The notes beneath the pieces were generated by a model, which worked only from the letters and a program-made list of their open reading frames with translations, made no database searches and was not told the origin of the DNA. The position numbers and the translations under genes were made by a program. Positions 6,720-8,915 of a DNA stretch of 8,915 nt are shown here, in pieces (positions within the stretch are counted from its first letter, which is position 1; every line of letters starts with the position of its first letter). Source of the DNA: Nocardioides sp. (GTDB lineage: Bacteria > Actinomycetota > Actinomycetes > Propionibacteriales > Nocardioidaceae); NCBI GenBank assembly GCA_021166815.1, contig JAJPEO010000157.1, forward strand, positions 1-8,915, given 5' to 3'.

Positions 6720-7538
6720 TCACCGCCCGTTGAAGACGGGCGCCTGCTTGCCCACAAAGGCGCGTACGGCCTCGTGGTGGTCCTGGCTGGCCCCGGTGAA
6801 CGCCATCTTCGTCGCCTCGAGGTCGAGCGCCTCGTCGAGGGTCGTGCCGGCCGAGTGGGCCACGGCCTGGCGGATCGACCCGTAGGCCAGCGTCGGACCG
6901 CTCGCCAGCCGCATGGCGAGCTCGCGGACGGCCGAGTCGAGCTCGTCGGCCGCCACGACCTGGGTGGCGAGGCCCAGCTCGAGGGCCTCCGCGGCCGAGA
7001 CGGTGCGCGGGAAGTAGAGCAGGTCGAGGGCGCGGGCGCGGCCGACCAGTCGCGGCAGCGTCCAGCTCGCCCCGGTGTCGCACGAGAGCCCCACGCCGGC
7101 GAAAGCGCAGTTGAACCCCGCGGTGTCGGCGACGATGCGGAAGTCGGCGGCGAAGGCGTAGCTCGCCCCCGCTCCGGCCGCGATGCCGTTGACGGCCGCG
7201 ATGACCGGCTTGGGCATGGTCGCCAGCGCGTGCACCGTCGGGTTGTAGTGCAGGGCCACGGTCTCGGAGAGGGGAACGTCGGCGTCGCCCTCCAGGCCGG
7301 CGAGGTGCTCCTTGAGGTCCTGGCCGACGCAGAAGGCGCGCCCCGACCCGGTGAGCACGACGCACCGGACGTCCGGGTCCTCGGCGACCTGCACGACCGT
7401 GTCGCGCAGCATCTCCTTGGTGGCCGTGTCCAGCCCGTTCATCGCCTCGGGCCGGTTGAGGGTGATCGTGGCGATGCCGTCGGCCGTGTCGAGGAGCACG
7501 GGGTCGGACTGTGACGGAGCCGTCTCGCTGGAGGTCAT
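6720..7538 (-). CDS. enoyl-CoA hydratase/isomerase family protein, PaaG-like
   Basis: 272-residue crotonase-fold, CoA-binding protein. Seen: an N-terminal ITLNRPEAMNGLD (25-37), the oxyanion-hole stretch GRAFCVGQDLKEH (66-78), and KPVIAAVNGIAAGAGASYAFAAD (110-132). Both glutamates used by classical enoyl-CoA hydratases are absent: aligned to rat mitochondrial crotonase, Glu144 falls on Ser126 and Glu164 on Phe146. Instead, GLSCDTGASWTLPRLVG (150-166) places an Asp at 154, matching the catalytic Asp of PaaG-type isomerases (usual motif VPDSGG). So a double-bond or ring-epoxide isomerase role on an acyl- or arylacyl-CoA is likelier than hydration; the substrate is unknown, and no other paa or beta-oxidation genes are in view. 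Start ATG 7538 has the 13-nt element 2 nt upstream and no Shine-Dalgarno. It is convergent with the membrane protein gene (3 nt apart). Confidence 0.92.
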   Translation of the reverse strand: MTSSETAPSQSDPVLLDTADGIATITLNRPEAMNGLDTATKEMLRDTVVQVAEDPDVRCVVLTGSGRAFCVGQDLKEHLAGLEGDADVPLSETVALHYNPTVHALATMPKPVIAAVNGIAAGAGASYAFAADFRIVADTAGFNCAFAGVGLSCDTGASWTLPRLVGRARALDLLYFPRTVSAAEALELGLATQVVAADELDSAVRELAMRLASGPTLAYGSIRQAVAHSAGTTLDEALDLEATKMAFTGASQDHHEAVRAFVGKQAPVFNGR

Positions 7539-7540
7539 GG

Positions 7541-7553
7541 GTGCAGTCTGCCC
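7541..7553 (-). promoter_or_regulatory. 13-nt element GGGCAGACTGCAC before the crotonase gene, putative leaderless promoter
   Basis: Read on the minus strand, GGGCAGACTGCAC is identical to 6278-6290 and ends 2 nt before ATG 7538. The -10-like CAGACT (7550 to 7545) sits 6 nt from the ATG. No convincing -35 was found 16-18 nt upstream. The two copies face each other around the convergent gene pair. Confidence 0.45.
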
Positions 7554-7608
7554 GATCCCTCGGGGTGGCTCCCGACGCCCTGTGGTGCCGATCACGTCCC
7601 TGATGGGG

Positions 7609-7614
7609 GATAAT
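7609..7614 (+). promoter_or_regulatory. -10-like box (GATAAT) ahead of DUF3117
   Basis: GATAAT matches TATAAT at five of six positions and stands out in this G+C-rich DNA. No good -35 is visible; the best candidate, GTGCCG at 7585-7590, matches three of six with an 18-nt spacer. If real, transcription would begin near 7621, leaving a leader of about 84 nt before DUF3117 and excluding the ATG at 7613 from the transcript. Confidence 0.4.
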
Positions 7615-7681
7615 GAAGTCGTACCACGACGTCGAGGTGGCCACCGCCGCCTCGATTCGCATGTTGAGCCCACACAGCTAG
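7613..7681 (+). CDS. possible 22-codon upstream ORF in the DUF3117 leader
   Basis: ATG 7613 opens 22 codons ending at TAG 7679-7681, 23 nt before the DUF3117 ATG and in another frame. The peptide starts MKSYHDVEVA and ends MLSPHS. G or C fills 19 of the 21 third positions after the ATG, against about half of first and second positions, which is the pattern of real genes in this genome. A short GGGGGA run (7605-7610) precedes the ATG by 2 nt, closer than a normal Shine-Dalgarno. It competes with the reading of GATAAT (7609-7614) as a promoter, since a start near 7621 would omit this ATG. It could be a leader peptide, a small protein, or chance. Confidence 0.3.
   Translation: MKSYHDVEVATAASIRMLSPHS
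7632..7655 (+). promoter_or_regulatory. RNA hairpin in the DUF3117 leader
   Basis: The arms TCGAGGTGGC (7632-7641) and GCCGCCTCGA (7646-7655) pair over 10 bp with one G-U and a 4-nt loop CACC. No T-run follows, so it is not a classical intrinsic terminator. It does not cover the ribosome binding site at 7689-7697. It lies within the possible 22-codon frame. A role in leader stability or regulation is inference. Confidence 0.4.
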
Positions 7682-7688
7682 CTAACGC

Positions 7689-7697
7689 AGGAAGAGG
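7689..7697 (+). promoter_or_regulatory. ribosome binding site of DUF3117
   Basis: AGGAAGAGG ends 7 nt before ATG 7705 and is the strongest Shine-Dalgarno in the window. It selects ATG 7705 over the in-frame ATG at 7714 and over longer open extensions of this frame upstream. Confidence 0.75.
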
Positions 7698-7704
7698 TGT
7701 GCCG

Positions 7705-7872
7705 ATGGCCGCCATGAAGCCCCGCACCGGTGACGGTCCGCTCGAGGTCACCAAGGAAGGGCGCGGAATCGTGATGCGCGTCCCACTCGAGGGTGGTGGA
7801 CGCCTGGTGGTGGAGCTCAACGCCGAGGAGGCGGCTGCCCTGGGCGACGCACTCAAGGACGTCGTCGGCTGA
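7705..7872 (+). CDS. DUF3117 family protein
   Basis: 55 residues, beginning MAAMKPRTGDGPLEVTKEG. It contains GRGIVMRVPLEGGGRLVVEL (19-38), which reads as two beta strands joined by a Gly turn, then an acidic/Ala-rich helix (40-52) ending DVVG. This is the complete length of DUF3117 proteins, which from memory are almost invariant across actinobacteria (Rv1211 in M. tuberculosis). Function is unknown. No membrane segment, Cys or obvious catalytic residue is present, so a binding or structural role is likelier than an enzyme (inference). Its strong AGGAAGAGG site suggests high translation. The aminopeptidase start follows the stop by 2 nt, so the two are probably co-transcribed. Confidence 0.9.
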   Translation: MAAMKPRTGDGPLEVTKEGRGIVMRVPLEGGGRLVVELNAEEAAALGDALKDVVG

Positions 7873-7874
7873 TC

Positions 7875-8915
7875 GTGGCCGACACAGCCGCGCTTCCCGA
7901 CCAGGTCACCCCGCCCGAGTTCGCGCTCAGCCCGGCGCTGCCCCACCTCATCGGTGGCGCCGAGGTCTGGGTGCTGCCGGTGGTGCCGGGCGACGACTCC
8001 GCCGTCCTGCTGGGGCCCGGGGCCGAGGAGGCCGCCGAGGCCCTCGGCGTCGACCTCCTGGCCTGCCTCGACGCCGTCCGGGCGACCGGCCGGACCGGTG
8101 AGATCACGACGGTCCCCGTCGCCGGTGACGAGGTGGGCCTCGTCCTCCTCGTGGGCGTGGGTGCCCAGACGGTCACCGACTTCCGCCGCGTCGGAGCCGC
8201 CGTGGCCCGGGCCACCCGCGACCGTGCCGGCGTGGTGACCACCGTCGCCGCGCTCGCCCCGGACGGTGGCCTGGAGGCGTTCGTGGTGGGCGCGATGCTC
8301 TCGTCGTTCGGCTTCCACTGGGGTGCCGGCGAGCCCTCGTGGCGCCCCGCCGAGCGGATCGTCCTCGCGGGCGTCTCCGCGCCCGAGGCCGACGACGAGC
8401 TGGCCAACGGACTGACCCTCGGTGGCGCCGGATGGCGCTCGCGCTTCCTGGCCACCGTCCCGTCGAACCTCAAGACCCCCGCCTGGCTCGCCGGGCAGGC
8501 CGAGGCGATCGCCGAGGCGTCCGGCCTCGAGCTCACCGTCTGGGACGAGGACCAGCTGGCCGCTGACGGCTTCGGCGGCCTCCTCGCCGTCGGCGGCGGC
8601 TCCGCGCACCCTCCGCGCCTGATCCGCCTCGACTACACCCCGCCCGGCGCGGGCGACGACGTCCCCACCGTGGTCCTGGTCGGCAAGGGCATCACCTTCG
8701 ACACCGGCGGGCTCGACCTCAAGCCCAGCGAGAGCATGCTGACCATGAAGCGGGACATGAGCGGCGGGGCGGCCGTGCTGGCCGCCATGGCCGCACTGCC
8801 CGACGTCGGCTGCCCCGTGCGTGTCGTGGGCCTGGTCCCCGCAGCCGAGAACGCGGTCTCGGGCTCCTCCATGCGCCCCGGCGACGTGATCCGCCACTAC
8901 GGCGGACGCACGTCG
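7875..8915 (+). CDS. pepA: leucyl aminopeptidase (M17 family), 3' end beyond the window
   Basis: Partial: 347 residues from GTG 7875, still open at the window edge (family length about 480-510). M17 aminopeptidases are cytoplasmic hexamers with two metal ions that remove N-terminal residues from peptides. The N-terminal macro-like domain covers about 1-165. The catalytic domain shows VGKGITFDTGGLDLKPS (269-285) with metal ligands K271 and D276, catalytic K283, and D294 in MKRDMSGGAAV, each one residue off E. coli PepA numbering (K270, D275, K282, D293). It breaks off in SGSSMRPGDVIRHYGG, just before the expected NTDAEGR motif with the remaining ligands. Start GTG 7875 lies 2 nt after the DUF3117 stop. 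The only upstream purine run, AAGGAC (7855-7860), is 14 nt away, so translation may depend on DUF3117. Confidence 0.95.
   Translation, partial: MADTAALPDQVTPPEFALSPALPHLIGGAEVWVLPVVPGDDSAVLLGPGAEEAAEALGVDLLACLDAVRATGRTGEITTVPVAGDEVGLVLLVGVGAQTVTDFRRVGAAVARATRDRAGVVTTVAALAPDGGLEAFVVGAMLSSFGFHWGAGEPSWRPAERIVLAGVSAPEADDELANGLTLGGAGWRSRFLATVPSNLKTPAWLAGQAEAIAEASGLELTVWDEDQLAADGFGGLLAVGGGSAHPPRLIRLDYTPPGAGDDVPTVVLVGKGITFDTGGLDLKPSESMLTMKRDMSGGAAVLAAMAALPDVGCPVRVVGLVPAAENAVSGSSMRPGDVIRHYGGRTS

Noticed and set aside
7551..7564. Small inverted repeat CCCGA-TCCC-TCGGG upstream of the crotonase promoter
   Set aside because: Only 5-bp arms in G+C-rich DNA; expected by chance and not aligned with a clear promoter element.
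7618..7634. Overlapping small palindromes GTCGT-ACC-ACGAC and CGACGTCG
   Set aside because: Short, G+C-rich and within the coding-like 22-codon frame; too weak to call an operator.
7312..7704. Upstream in-frame extension of DUF3117 from 7312
   Set aside because: It is antisense to the crotonase gene, and DUF3117 at 55 residues from ATG 7705 already has family length with the best ribosome binding site.
6720..8897. Minus-strand open frame extending the crotonase upstream to 725 codons across DUF3117 and pepA
   Set aside because: The extra part is low-complexity Gly/Arg/Ala/Asp-rich translation antisense to two recognised genes; the crotonase fold begins just after ATG 7538.
1..8915. Transposons, att sites, CRISPR arrays, tRNA or rRNA genes
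   Set aside because: No array-like spaced repeats, transposase motifs, terminal repeats or RNA-gene cores seen by eye on either strand; gene density and base composition are even throughout.

Overview
The window is about 70% G+C with a strong third-position G/C bias. Its gene content (eukaryote-type IleS, F420-linked luciferase-like oxidoreductase, Gram-positive DapE, a DivIVA-domain miniprotein, DUF3117) points to a high-GC actinobacterium. I would guess Nocardioidaceae or a relative, but the genus is inference only. It is chromosomal and nearly gene-packed. I see no insertion sequence, phage gene, tRNA, rRNA or CRISPR array.

Layout. (1) 29-3247 (+): a complete ileS with 28 nt of its leader. 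(2) 3252-4103 (-): an F420-dependent luciferase-like oxidoreductase, tail to tail with ileS across a 4-nt gap. (3) 4104-4163: a 60-bp divergent control region with a perfect 8+8 bp inverted repeat and a promoter that looks leaderless. (4) 4164-6278 (+): a compact run of dapE, a LOG-family gene (4-nt overlap) and a small membrane-anchored DivIVA-domain gene (7-nt gap). (5) 6294-6716 (+): a four-helix membrane protein of unknown function. (6) 6720-7538 (-): a crotonase-fold gene of the PaaG-like kind, convergent with (5) across a 3-nt gap. (7) 7539-7704: a 166-bp divergent control region with a -10-like box, a possible 22-codon upstream reading frame and a stable hairpin. (8) 7705-8915 (+): DUF3117, then a leucyl aminopeptidase cut off by the window end.

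How the genes fit together. ileS and pepA are protein synthesis and turnover housekeeping genes. dapE supplies diaminopimelate for lysine and cell wall, and the DivIVA-domain miniprotein three genes on may link to growth-zone organisation, though no sequence feature proves that. The neighbourhood dapE / LOG / DivIVA-like / DUF3117 resembles, from memory, the Mycobacterium tuberculosis Rv1202c-Rv1211 region with intervening genes replaced.

I did not find an unmistakable new multi-gene system. The most interesting unexplained signals are regulatory: the inverted repeat at 4123-4140; a 13-nt identical element placed just before the ATGs of the convergent genes at 6294 and 7538; and the coding-like 22-codon frame plus hairpin ahead of DUF3117.
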